Source: Roseibium sp. TrichSKD4 (GTDB lineage: Bacteria > Pseudomonadota > Alphaproteobacteria > Rhizobiales > Stappiaceae). Taken from it: DNA of 64,000 nucleotides. The first letter of the stretch is position 1, and every line of letters starts with the position of its first letter. The position numbers and the translations under genes are program-made. The notes under the pieces were generated by a model, which was not told the origin of the DNA, ran no database searches, and was given only the letters and a program-made list of their open reading frames with translations. The stretch covers positions 186,311 through 250,310 of the forward strand of contig NZ_GL476319.1 in the NCBI RefSeq assembly GCF_000148725.1. The letters run 5' to 3'. Of this stretch, positions 44,653-53,480 are shown one piece after another.

Positions 44653-45798
44653 TTGACGAATTTCCAGATCGAAATTAAAAACAGTCCTGAACAAGCCCGT
44701 GATGAATGGCTAACGCTGGAGCAAACCGGAATTGGCGGCGCGTACCAGACCCATCACTGGTGTAATGCTTATCTCTCGGCTTTGGGTAGCGATCGCGACG
44801 CCCCCTGTCAAATTGCACTTTTCACGCAGAACCGTAAGCCGTTGGCACTGCTTCCCTTCCAATTCACCAGAAGCCTTAGCGCGCAAACCATACGCTTTTT
44901 GGGAGCAGACAAAGGCAATCAAAATACAGGCCTCTGGGAAGAAGAGTTCTATCGCACCCTTTCAAGCGAAGATGCGCAGCGAGCCTTGTGTGAAATAGCC
45001 GGGCACTGCAAAGCTGACTTAATCCTTTTGGAAAACATTCCTCAGGTCTGGCAGCAGCGCCCTCACCCACTCCTGTCTCCAACGGCCACGCCAAGCCCCA
45101 GTCCCATCTTTCGAGGCGAGCTGGACAGTAGCTTTGACAGTTTTTTCCGGGCCTCTCAAAGCAAGGCCGCGCGCAAGAAATTATCTCGCAAGAAGCGCGC
45201 CCTCATGGAAGCTGGAGAGTATCGCTTGGTTCGTGGAGCAACAGCTCATGATGTTGAGAGGTTGCTCAACGCTTTTCTTGTGCAGAGAGAGCACCGAGCG
45301 GGACTCACCGGCATTCCGAATGCTTTCGCTTCTGAAGCTGATCAGTCATTTTTGCGTGCCCTACTCCCAACGGCGCAAATTCCGAATGGAACTCCAGAAC
45401 TCGTTCTCTGGGGTCTTGAGGTGGCTGGGAAAATTCGCGCAACGTATCTCTACCTTCAACACCGGGAAACGCTGATCGGCTACGCAAATAGCGTGGCACA
45501 TGACGAGTTGCTGCCACACAGCCCCAGTAACGTTCTTCTGATGGATGTTATTGAACAGGCCTGCATAGGCAGTCGCACCCAATTCCTCGATCTTGGCCTT
45601 GGGGATGAACGCTACAAACATGGCTGGACGAAGCCTGTCGCACTTTCCGATCAGCTAATTGGCGTCACTTCGAAGGGTAAGATGGTGGAGCAAACCATCC
45701 GCCTGAAATCGTCGATCAAGACCAAAATCAGGACCTCACCGCAACTCTGGTCATTGGTCCGCAAGTTGCGGGCCGTTCGTGCAAAAGCTCGATCGTAA
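44653..45798 (+). CDS. CelD/BcsL-type GNAT acetyltransferase
   Basis: A 381-residue protein of the FemAB/CelD-like acyltransferase group linked to polysaccharide synthesis. The N-terminal half has DEWLTLEQTGIGGAYQTHHWCNAYL and LLPFQFTRSLSAQTIRFLGA. The C-terminal acetyltransferase_6 domain follows (RGATAHDVERLLNAFLVQREHRAGLTGI, then AGKIRATYLYLQHRETLIGYANS and FLDLGLGDERYKHGWTKPV). The start is TTG 44653 with GGGGCGG upstream. It lies beside the deacetylase and export genes, so it probably modifies the same polymer. Confidence 0.8.
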   Translation: MTNFQIEIKNSPEQARDEWLTLEQTGIGGAYQTHHWCNAYLSALGSDRDAPCQIALFTQNRKPLALLPFQFTRSLSAQTIRFLGADKGNQNTGLWEEEFYRTLSSEDAQRALCEIAGHCKADLILLENIPQVWQQRPHPLLSPTATPSPSPIFRGELDSSFDSFFRASQSKAARKKLSRKKRALMEAGEYRLVRGATAHDVERLLNAFLVQREHRAGLTGIPNAFASEADQSFLRALLPTAQIPNGTPELVLWGLEVAGKIRATYLYLQHRETLIGYANSVAHDELLPHSPSNVLLMDVIEQACIGSRTQFLDLGLGDERYKHGWTKPVALSDQLIGVTSKGKMVEQTIRLKSSIKTKIRTSPQLWSLVRKLRAVRAKARS

Positions 45799-45821
45799 CT
45801 GGATTAGAGACCTGACATTAA

Positions 45822-48167
45822 TCAGGCAGCGTAATCAGCGCCGCCTCTCCCCCTGCGACTGGTCTGATAGATGATTTCCACATCGGAACCGGTGTTGTTT
45901 CGAAGCATTTCTGCAGCGTCCTCGAGGTCATCCGAATAATCTTCGGAACTCGCTCCTATGAAGACCTGGTTCACGTAAGCAAGCACATTTGCGCTGGCTT
46001 GTGACCCATCGATTGCGCCGAGGTCAATAATCACAACTTCATGGGTTTTAGCCATAGCGTCCAAGGCCAGCTTGAAGCGGTCATCATCAGCCATGTCATC
46101 TGTGATCGGCATTGTACCCGCCTCGATAATATGCGCGTTAGAGGCCCCATCCCTGTAGATCACCTTAGAGAAGGTTTCGTCACCTGCCACCAGATCTGAA
46201 AACCCGGGCGCACCATTGGGATCAATATCTTCCGGGAAAACTTCAACGAACACAGATGAACGGCCAGCGTCCGCAGCCATGCGAGCCAGATCAAAAGCGA
46301 TTTCATGCGAAATATCCGGCTCGTCAACGCTCAGAACTGCATAACACCCGGCGATCTTTTCAGGGTCGGGCAGACCATTGTCCTTTTCCCTTTTCGATGA
46401 ACCTGACCCGGCGCGGCTCATCATCATGTCATCGGCTTTTTGAATGGCCTCATCATTGTCTTGATAACCGCGCGGGTCCGTCAAGTTATCCTGGAGAGGC
46501 TCGGCCTCCGGCTTCATGTTGGCAACGTACTGGGCAGCCCGCTCTTTTCGCTCACTTGTCAAATCGTAGTTGCTTGCAGCGTAAAATCCGTAGGCCATTG
46601 GCGCAAAACCAGCAGATTTTGCCACTTCCGACTCTGGCTCTGGCTCTTCATATGGAGAGCGCCGTTCTCCGGTCTTTGATTTACGCTTGTCTTCCTCGAT
46701 CCACTCTTTGACCACTTTAGGTGGCTCTGAAGAGCGAGCATTGCCTCTGCCCTCATAAGATACCGGGCGTACAGCTCGGCCGGAAAGGAACTCCTTCATC
46801 AAGACCAGCGTACAGCCCAACAAAAATGTGACCAGCGCAGCAATCATAGTGATCGCAAAAATCTTGGGTGAATGCGGCTCTACCGGAACGCTGGCACGGG
46901 AAATAATCCGCGCATCTGCTGGCAGCACTTGAGACCGCAAACGCGTTTCCGCTTCGCGGAACTTTGCCAAAACAGAATCGAGTTGTGCAGCCTTGGCATT
47001 CGCCTGACGCTCCAGTTCACTCAACTTGACCTGATCGTCATTGGATTTGGCGGCAGCTGCCTTCAATTCGTTCAACCGGCCTTCCAACGCCCTCGCCTGC
47101 TGGCTGGCAACTTTGGCGCCGTTTTCCAACCCTTGCAGCACTTTGCGGGCTTCTGAGCGAATCTGGCGGTTGTAATCGCTCAGCTGGGAATTCAATGCCT
47201 TCAACTGCGGGTGACTTGGTAGCAAGGTGATAGACAGTTCCGCAATGTTTGACTGGATCTCAACCTGGCGTTCTCTCAAACGCTGAATAAGCGGCGATTC
47301 TAGAACATCGGTTGCTGTCTCAAGAGAACCGCCAGAGTTAAGCAATTCTCTGATCAGGTCAGCCTTGGCCTGAGATTCGGCTTTGGCAGCTTGAGCTGCT
47401 GAATATTCGCTACTTATTTCTGCAAGCTGTTGACGGGCCAACGGTATGTTGTCAGCTCCAATAAGAAGGTCGGCCTTGGCCCGATAATCTTCGACGGCCT
47501 GCTGAGCTTCCCGAACCTCTACCTGTAGCTGAGCAATCTGAGGCTCAAGCGAGGACGCGGCAACCTCGGTGGACTCCCGCTTTGCCCGAGATTGAAGGGT
47601 GATGTACTCATCGAGAATGGTGTTTGCGATGATCGCAGACAGTTCGCGACCCTCAGATAGGTATTCAACTGCGATCACGCGGGATTCATCCAGCCGATAA
47701 ATTGAGAGGTTCTCATAAAAATGGTTGAGCACACGCTCTTCGACCGTGGAGGGCGGCGGAGTTCGTTTGAGACCGAATTCGATCAAGAGCTTGTTGAATG
47801 GGGAATTGCTCTTGTCCTCGTTAAATTCTGGGATCGAGGCGAGATCGACTTTGCGGGCAACCCGCCGTGCCAAATCAGCAGACCGCAACAGCTGCACCTG
47901 ACTGGCAACACCCTCATTATCAAGAACAGCGCGCTCGACTTCCGCGCTGCTTGAGCCGCCGGGAAATTCCGAGTCCTTGCTTTCAATCAGCAGGCGCGCT
48001 TCCGCCTGATATTTATTCGGGATGAACTGCAACACCAAAAGCGTGCCAGCGCACACCAGAAAGATGAGCGGCAATAGCCACAGCAGCGACCGGAAAATGG
48101 CGCGAACAATTCCGCCAAGGTCGAGCACCATGTCAGGGTCATAATCTGCATTACGCGCAGTGGTCAT
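45822..48167 (-). CDS. Wzc/ExoP-like polysaccharide co-polymerase with degenerate kinase domain
   Basis: 781 residues. The N-terminal Wzz domain follows a helix at about 22-48. Long coiled coils (about 190-420) form the periplasmic hairpin, and a second helix lies near 445-468 with a preceding PxxP-type VPVEPHSPK. A disordered, charged linker (about 475-595) leads to a BY-kinase-like domain from about 600. There the expected Walker A is replaced by LSVDEPDISHEI, with no GK[ST]. A Walker B-like VVIIDLGAID remains near 710. No C-terminal tyrosine cluster is seen. It likely sets chain length without kinase activity. ATG 48167 has GGAG upstream. It is divergent from the export gene. Confidence 0.85.
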   Translation of the reverse strand: MTTARNADYDPDMVLDLGGIVRAIFRSLLWLLPLIFLVCAGTLLVLQFIPNKYQAEARLLIESKDSEFPGGSSSAEVERAVLDNEGVASQVQLLRSADLARRVARKVDLASIPEFNEDKSNSPFNKLLIEFGLKRTPPPSTVEERVLNHFYENLSIYRLDESRVIAVEYLSEGRELSAIIANTILDEYITLQSRAKRESTEVAASSLEPQIAQLQVEVREAQQAVEDYRAKADLLIGADNIPLARQQLAEISSEYSAAQAAKAESQAKADLIRELLNSGGSLETATDVLESPLIQRLRERQVEIQSNIAELSITLLPSHPQLKALNSQLSDYNRQIRSEARKVLQGLENGAKVASQQARALEGRLNELKAAAAKSNDDQVKLSELERQANAKAAQLDSVLAKFREAETRLRSQVLPADARIISRASVPVEPHSPKIFAITMIAALVTFLLGCTLVLMKEFLSGRAVRPVSYEGRGNARSSEPPKVVKEWIEEDKRKSKTGERRSPYEEPEPESEVAKSAGFAPMAYGFYAASNYDLTSERKERAAQYVANMKPEAEPLQDNLTDPRGYQDNDEAIQKADDMMMSRAGSGSSKREKDNGLPDPEKIAGCYAVLSVDEPDISHEIAFDLARMAADAGRSSVFVEVFPEDIDPNGAPGFSDLVAGDETFSKVIYRDGASNAHIIEAGTMPITDDMADDDRFKLALDAMAKTHEVVIIDLGAIDGSQASANVLAYVNQVFIGASSEDYSDDLEDAAEMLRNNTGSDVEIIYQTSRRGRGGADYAA

Positions 48168-48363
48168 TGCCAAAACTCCAAGAATTAGTCTGACTATGAC
48201 GAAATAGGGTAAGCGTTCGGTTAAAGCCGCTCCTCCGGCGTCGATCTGCGCGTTAATCAATGTGTATGATAGTTTTACCTCTTCAGCAGATAGACGGACC
48301 TAACCTTCACCTCACATTAACCATAGCTTGACATTGTGGCGTTGCACCTTTGGAGAGTTATCG

Positions 48364-48921
48364 ATGCCACTTCGCGCGTTCCTAGTTCTGGTCGTGTGCG
48401 GGTTGCTGACCGCCTGTAGCGGGTATCAGCGCCCACCAACCGCGTTTCATGAGATCCTGACACAGCCGTATCAGCTCGACTCGAGTGACCGGCTGCGTAT
48501 TCTCGTGTTCGACCAAGACGATCTTTCCAACACCTATACCATTGATCAAGCTGGATATATTTCATTTCCGCTCATTGGCAGCGTTGCTGCACGCGGCAAA
48601 ACTCAACAAGAGCTGGCGACCGAAATTGCCCGCAAATTGCGCCAAGGGTATTTGAGAGATCCTGACGTCTCTGTTGAGGTGGATACCTACCGGCCGGTGT
48701 TTGTCATGGGTGAAGTGCAAAGCGCGGGCCAATACACTTATGTTCCCGGCATGACCGTGCAAAATGCCATTGCAACAGCCGGTGGTTTTTCGGCCAGGGC
48801 TCGTCAGGCGGACGTCGATATCACTCGTCAAATCAATGGTGAAATCCTAAACGGACGTGTGCCTATTTCGGACCCGATCCGCCCTGGCGACACCATATAT
48901 GTTCGCGAACGGTATTTCTGA
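48364..48921 (+). CDS. Polysaccharide export lipoprotein (Wza-like)
   Basis: A 185-residue outer-membrane lipoprotein. The signal peptide ends in lipobox LTAC (cysteine at residue 18). A Poly_export domain (YQLDSSDRLRILVFDQDDLSNTYTIDQAGYISFPLIGSVAARGKT) and a SLBB repeat (RPVFVMGEVQSAGQYTYVPGMTVQNAIATAGGF) follow. It is shorter than E. coli Wza and lacks the C-terminal barrel helix, as do many alphaproteobacterial homologues. ATG 48364, with GGAGAG upstream, is preferred over an upstream TTG. Confidence 0.9.
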   Translation: MPLRAFLVLVVCGLLTACSGYQRPPTAFHEILTQPYQLDSSDRLRILVFDQDDLSNTYTIDQAGYISFPLIGSVAARGKTQQELATEIARKLRQGYLRDPDVSVEVDTYRPVFVMGEVQSAGQYTYVPGMTVQNAIATAGGFSARARQADVDITRQINGEILNGRVPISDPIRPGDTIYVRERYF

Positions 48922-49028
48922 GAGGGATTGTGAATTAACCGGGAACTCATCTGTTTTCGCTATTGTGCAACCTATCAGCCTTACGGATCCAAAAAGAGAT
49001 CTGAGGGCCGAAACAGGGAAATTGCACA

Positions 49029-50252
49029 ATGGCAACGAACAAGCTTCGTATTGTTCATTGTGTCCGCTCACCAATTGGCGGCATCTTTCGCCACATCCGG
49101 GATCTGGCCGAATGTCAGATAAAAGCTGGGCACGATGTTGGACTGATCTGCGATAGCACAACGGGCAGCGCGTACGACAACCGGCTGTTGGACGATCTAC
49201 GTCCACACATGAGCTTGGGTGTCGAACGCTTTCCGATGAAACGCCAACTCTCACTTGGCGATCTTAAGGCCGCTTATTCGCTTTATCGTCATGTGCGGGA
49301 CCTCAATCCCGACATTCTTCATGGGCATGGCGCGAAGGGCGGTGCTTATAGCCGTATCATCGGAACGATCCTGCGCATCAAAGGCTCAGATACCAAGCGG
49401 ATCTATACGCCTCACGGGGGAAGCCTCCATTACGATCCTAACCGTATGGAAGGGCGGATTTATCACGCCTTGGAGCACGGACTCATTACGCTTTCCGACG
49501 GCCTGATTTTCGTCTCCGATTATGAGTACTCAGCCTTTGAGACCAAGGTCACCAGTCCGCATGTCCCGGTGCGTATTGTCTATAACGGTTTGAAAGCTTC
49601 CGAGTTTACGCCGGTCAAGTCAAATTCGGATGCGGCCGATTTTCTTTTCATCGGAATGTTGCGCAACCTCAAAGGCACCGACTTGTTTATCGAAGCCTTG
49701 AACAACATTCGTCTTGCAAGGGGCACAGCTCCATCAGCAGCGATTGTTGGCGAAGGACCAGATGAAACCCGGTACAGGGCAATGGTTGAGCGACTTGGTT
49801 TGCAGGATACCGTGCGGTTTTACGGTGCAATGCCAAGCCGGGATGCATTTGCCATGGCAAAGACCGTCGTCGTGCCGTCTCGTGCAGAAGCGATGCCGTA
49901 TATCGTCCTTGAAGCCATTGCGGCACAACGTCCGCTGATCGCTACACGGGTTGGCGGCATCCCGGAGATATTTGGCAAACATGTCGATCGCCTTATTGAA
50001 CCGGGTCGTGTAGGCCGGCTGACACAGGCAATGACCGAAGCCTTGCACCACCCTGAGACAATGCTGCCGGCAACGGAATCTCTCAGTTCCACTCTAGCCG
50101 AAACATTCTCTACTGACCTGATGAGTGATCGAGTTACGTCGCTTTACCATGAACTTTTGGGAAACCCTGTCGCCTGTAATGACAGCCAAAACCTTGAAGA
50201 CAACTCCACAGTTCTTCCAGAGCCAACCTCCTTTATTGCCAAGGCCAAGTAA
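49029..50252 (+). CDS. Glycosyltransferase family 4
   Basis: A 407-residue GT-B fold enzyme. The N-terminal acceptor domain has IVHCVRSPIGGIFRHIRDLA and DILHGHGAKGGAYSR. The C-terminal donor domain has FLFIGMLRNLKGTDLFIEAL, VRFYGAMPSRDAFAMAKTVVVPSRAEAMPYIVLEAIAA and the E-x7-E pattern. It should add one sugar to the polyprenyl-linked exopolysaccharide repeat. Sugar and linkage are unknown. It lies 5 nt before the priming transferase gene. Confidence 0.88.
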   Translation: MATNKLRIVHCVRSPIGGIFRHIRDLAECQIKAGHDVGLICDSTTGSAYDNRLLDDLRPHMSLGVERFPMKRQLSLGDLKAAYSLYRHVRDLNPDILHGHGAKGGAYSRIIGTILRIKGSDTKRIYTPHGGSLHYDPNRMEGRIYHALEHGLITLSDGLIFVSDYEYSAFETKVTSPHVPVRIVYNGLKASEFTPVKSNSDAADFLFIGMLRNLKGTDLFIEALNNIRLARGTAPSAAIVGEGPDETRYRAMVERLGLQDTVRFYGAMPSRDAFAMAKTVVVPSRAEAMPYIVLEAIAAQRPLIATRVGGIPEIFGKHVDRLIEPGRVGRLTQAMTEALHHPETMLPATESLSSTLAETFSTDLMSDRVTSLYHELLGNPVACNDSQNLEDNSTVLPEPTSFIAKAK

Positions 50253-50257
50253 ATTCC

Positions 50258-51844
50258 ATGACTGTTAGCGCCAAAGAAATTTTAGATATTAAGCCGTTAT
50301 CGTCGAAGCCCAATCCGGCGTTGGCACTGCAGAGCAAATTGCGCGCAAGTGTTGAAAATGATCTGCGAGACCTTCGAGAGCTAAGTCATTCGGACAGATT
50401 GTCGGAACACGCGTTGGAAATTGCCGGTACCCTGCGCGATGACGGCATTTCTGCAGCGGTTCTCAGCGGATCTGTTCGTCTGACTGACATCTGCCTCTTG
50501 GGATTAAGTGGTTTCGTCGCTGGTTGGTATTTTACAACTGGTTTCGAAATGAACTGGGCCGTCGCAGCCTTAATTGCCCTTGCCACTCTTCTCTGTGTTG
50601 GGTTCTTTCAGGCTGCAGACGCCTATCAAGTGTCGGTGATGCGCCGTGGGCTTAGGCAAATCGGGCGGATCACGGGCGGCCTCGTTTTAGCTTGCGGTGC
50701 GGTTGCTCTTTTGCAGCAGACAACAGATTTTGGCGTGGCTACATCCACCAACTGGCTTGGACATTGGTTCCTGCTGGCCCTCAGCGTGCTTGTGATTTTC
50801 CGAACAACCGTTTTTGTTGCTGTCCGACGTTGGATGGATCAGGGCCGACTTGAGCGCCGGGCCGTTATTGTTGGTGGTGGAACGGCTGCTGCTGAACTCA
50901 TTCACGATCTGGAGGGGCAAGTCGACAATGATATCCGCATTTGCGGGATATTCGATGATCGCGCCAATGATCGATCTCCCACTGTCGTTGCGGGCTATCC
51001 AAAGCTCGGCAATATCTCTGCACTGGTTGAGTTCGCTCGGCTTGCCAAAATCGACATGCTGATCGTGTGCATTCCCTTGCGAGCTGAGCAACGTGTATTG
51101 CAACTGCTTTCCAAACTGTGGGTGCTTCCGGTCGATATTCGTCTGTCCGCACATACAGATAAGGCCCGGTTCCGCAGCCGTGGTGCATCCTTTGTTGGCA
51201 CCGTGCCGTTCGTTGATGTTGTCGATAAACCGATTGCTGATTGGGACGTGGTGGCAAAGCGGGTCTTTGACCTGTTCTTTGCCAGCCTCGCCATTGTTGC
51301 CCTCACCCCTGTGATGATCGCAACAGCAATTGCCATCAAGCTGAACAGCAAGGGACCGGTTCTGTTCCGCCAAAAACGCTATGGTTTCAACAACGAGATT
51401 GTCGAGGTTCTGAAATTTCGGTCCATGTACTCCGAAATGAGTGATCACGATGCCAAGACAGTTGTGACAAAAGGCGACCCAAGGGTGACATCGGTTGGCC
51501 GGTTCATTCGCAAGACGTCCATTGACGAGCTTCCACAGCTCTTCAATGTGCTGGCTGGCAGTCTGTCACTGGTTGGCCCCCGCCCCCACGCTGTGAATGC
51601 CCACACACAAAACAAAAAATGGGATGAAGTGGTGGACGGCTACTTTGCTCGCCACAAGGTGAAGCCGGGTGTCACCGGCTGGGCTCAGATCAAGGGCTGG
51701 CGCGGCGAAGTCGACACTCAGGAAAAGATCGAAAAACGGGTCGAGTGTGATGTCTATTACATCGAGAACTGGTCCATTTTGTTCGATCTGAAAATCTTGT
51801 TCCGGACCCCGTTTGCGCTCCTGAATACGGAGAATGCGTATTGA
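50258..51844 (+). CDS. Polyprenyl-phosphate glycosylphosphotransferase (WcaJ-like priming enzyme)
   Basis: A 528-residue membrane enzyme that starts repeat-unit synthesis by moving a sugar-1-phosphate from a UDP-sugar to undecaprenyl phosphate. Four to five helices occupy residues 70-195. A Rossmann-like CoA_binding_3 domain ([16 protein letters not shown]) follows. The C-terminal catalytic domain has [38 protein letters not shown], and the end segment [18 protein letters not shown]. Its stop overlaps the TTG start of the next gene. Confidence 0.92.
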   Translation: MTVSAKEILDIKPLSSKPNPALALQSKLRASVENDLRDLRELSHSDRLSEHALEIAGTLRDDGISAAVLSGSVRLTDICLLGLSGFVAGWYFTTGFEMNWAVAALIALATLLCVGFFQAADAYQVSVMRRGLRQIGRITGGLVLACGAVALLQQTTDFGVATSTNWLGHWFLLALSVLVIFRTTVFVAVRRWMDQGRLERRAVIVGGGTAAAELIHDLEGQVDNDIRICGIFDDRANDRSPTVVAGYPKLGNISALVEFARLAKIDMLIVCIPLRAEQRVLQLLSKLWVLPVDIRLSAHTDKARFRSRGASFVGTVPFVDVVDKPIADWDVVAKRVFDLFFASLAIVALTPVMIATAIAIKLNSKGPVLFRQKRYGFNNEIVEVLKFRSMYSEMSDHDAKTVVTKGDPRVTSVGRFIRKTSIDELPQLFNVLAGSLSLVGPRPHAVNAHTQNKKWDEVVDGYFARHKVKPGVTGWAQIKGWRGEVDTQEKIEKRVECDVYYIENWSILFDLKILFRTPFALLNTENAY

Positions 51845-53103
51845 CTCTGGCGGCCGAAACATATGGCCGCCCGCATTCTGGCGGCCCGACCTATTCTGTT
51901 TCGGCACGCACGCTTGGAAACGGCGCTCTTTGGTTTGCCATTTTCCTGTCGGGTTTCGTTATCCGCGAACCTGCGCCCTATGAGCTTTATCTGGTCTTCT
52001 TGTCCGTCGTCTGGCTCGCCTGTGGGCTGAAACTGCGCAGTGAATTCGGCTCCCTGATTATCTGCATGATGCTTTATACAGCGGGCGGCATTGCGGCGAT
52101 CCCGCTTGCCACGAATTTTGGCGATGCCGCCATGTATATTGCAGTGACTGGATTTCTTGCCGTCACCTCGATTTTCTATGCGGCTATCCTCGCAGAAACC
52201 CCTGAGCGCTACCGCGTCATCCAGACGGCCCTCATTTTTGGCAGCCTGTTTGTGGCACTGGCCGGAATTGCGGGTTACTTCAACCTGTTTCCCGGAGCTG
52301 ACTTTTTCACCCGTTACGGGCGTGCACGGGGTACTTTTGAAGATCCCAATGTCTTTGGGCCCTTCTTGATCCTGCCGATCCTCATTTTGATGCAGGGCCT
52401 GTTCCGAAGGCCCTTCCATATGAATGGTGCCGCCATCCTGTTTTTGCCTGTGTTGGTCCTGGCCCTGTTTTTGAGTTTTTCACGGGGTGCCTGGGGCGCA
52501 ATCGTAATTGCCAGTCTCATTTTGTACGTACTTGCCCTCGCCTCTGAACGGAACGCATTTAAGCGTGGGCGTCTGGTCGCTGTTGGTGTGTTTGGCCTTT
52601 TCGCCGTGATTGGTCTGCTGGGGATAGCGCTTTCCATAGAGAGTGTTTCGGACATGTTTCAGCAACGAGCCAAGCTGGTGCAGGAATATGATGGCGCCCG
52701 CCTTGGACGTTTCGCCCGCTATATCCTTGGCTTTGAGCTGATCATGGACAAACCGCTTGGCATCGGGGCATTGGAGTTCAACAAGTACTTTCCGGAAGAC
52801 GAGCACAACGTCTATTTGAAAGGCTTCACGACCTATGGCTGGCTCGGCGGCATCACATATTTGTTCATGGCCGTTTGGACAGTCGTTGCCCTGCTTGGGG
52901 TTATCTTCAAGAACCGTGTGTGGGCTCCCTTTGCCCAATGCGTCTTCGCCGCTTTGGTGGCGCATTTGTTGCTGAGCCTTGTGATCGACACCGATCACTG
53001 GCGGCACATGTATATGCTCTATGGACTGGCCTGGGGTTTCATTGCCGCCGACAAGATTGAGGTCCGTCGTCGCCAACGGGGGATAATGTCCCCTACCGCC
53101 TAA
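51841..53103 (+). CDS. O-antigen ligase/polymerase-like membrane protein (Wzy_C)
   Basis: A 420-residue, roughly eleven-helix protein. The O-antigen ligase core motif is seen as RARGTFEDPNVFGPFLILP and FSRGAWGAIV, followed by a periplasmic loop with FARYILGFELIMDKPLGIGALEF and DEHNVYLKGFTTYGWLGGITYL. It probably polymerises exopolysaccharide repeats (Wzy role). The start is TTG 51841, with GGAG 8 nt upstream and a 4-nt overlap with the priming transferase gene. No flippase (Wzx) gene follows. Confidence 0.85.
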   Translation: MTLAAETYGRPHSGGPTYSVSARTLGNGALWFAIFLSGFVIREPAPYELYLVFLSVVWLACGLKLRSEFGSLIICMMLYTAGGIAAIPLATNFGDAAMYIAVTGFLAVTSIFYAAILAETPERYRVIQTALIFGSLFVALAGIAGYFNLFPGADFFTRYGRARGTFEDPNVFGPFLILPILILMQGLFRRPFHMNGAAILFLPVLVLALFLSFSRGAWGAIVIASLILYVLALASERNAFKRGRLVAVGVFGLFAVIGLLGIALSIESVSDMFQQRAKLVQEYDGARLGRFARYILGFELIMDKPLGIGALEFNKYFPEDEHNVYLKGFTTYGWLGGITYLFMAVWTVVALLGVIFKNRVWAPFAQCVFAALVAHLLLSLVIDTDHWRHMYMLYGLAWGFIAADKIEVRRRQRGIMSPTA

Positions 53104-53150
53104 ATTCGCCGCTTGCGAACCCAAAGCGAACGCGATAGGTAGAACGCGTT

Positions 53151-53227
53151 CGGGCAGTAGCGCAGCCTGGTAGCGCACTTCACTGGGGGTGAAGGGGTCG
53201 TCGGTTCAAATCCGGCCTGCCCGACCA
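53151..53227 (+). tRNA. tRNA-Pro (anticodon GGG)
   Basis: 77 nt including an encoded CCA. The acceptor stem CGGGCAG pairs with CTGCCCG, followed by discriminator A. The anticodon stem CTTCA/TGAAG encloses loop CTGGGGG with anticodon GGG, and the T arm contains GGTTCAAATCC. A hairpin CGAACGCG (53127-53134)/CGCGTTCG (53145-53152) overlaps the first two bases and may affect 5' processing. It lies 47 nt after the polymerase gene at the edge of the exopolysaccharide cluster. Confidence 0.97.
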
Positions 53228-53480
53228 AACATTTCAAAAAACCGATGCTTCTCTGTTGCTTGGGCTTTTAGCTGCCCGCGATAATCGAATTGTCGTTCAC
53301 CTTTCCCTAAATTCAAAGTTGCATTTCTACGTGTTTCTGCGGCCTGCCAGACACTAATTTTCTGTTAAGTTTTTACATCGGACTATGAACTGCTGGACGT
53401 AAAAACTGAAACTTCTGACTGAAAAACTAAACCGCAACATTCTGGTAGCCGGAATCCTGCTGACTGCCTTTGGCGGAATT

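Noticed and set aside
53151-53227. tRNA-Pro as an integration site of a genomic island
   Set aside because: I found no repeat of the tRNA 3' end in the window and no integrase next to it.
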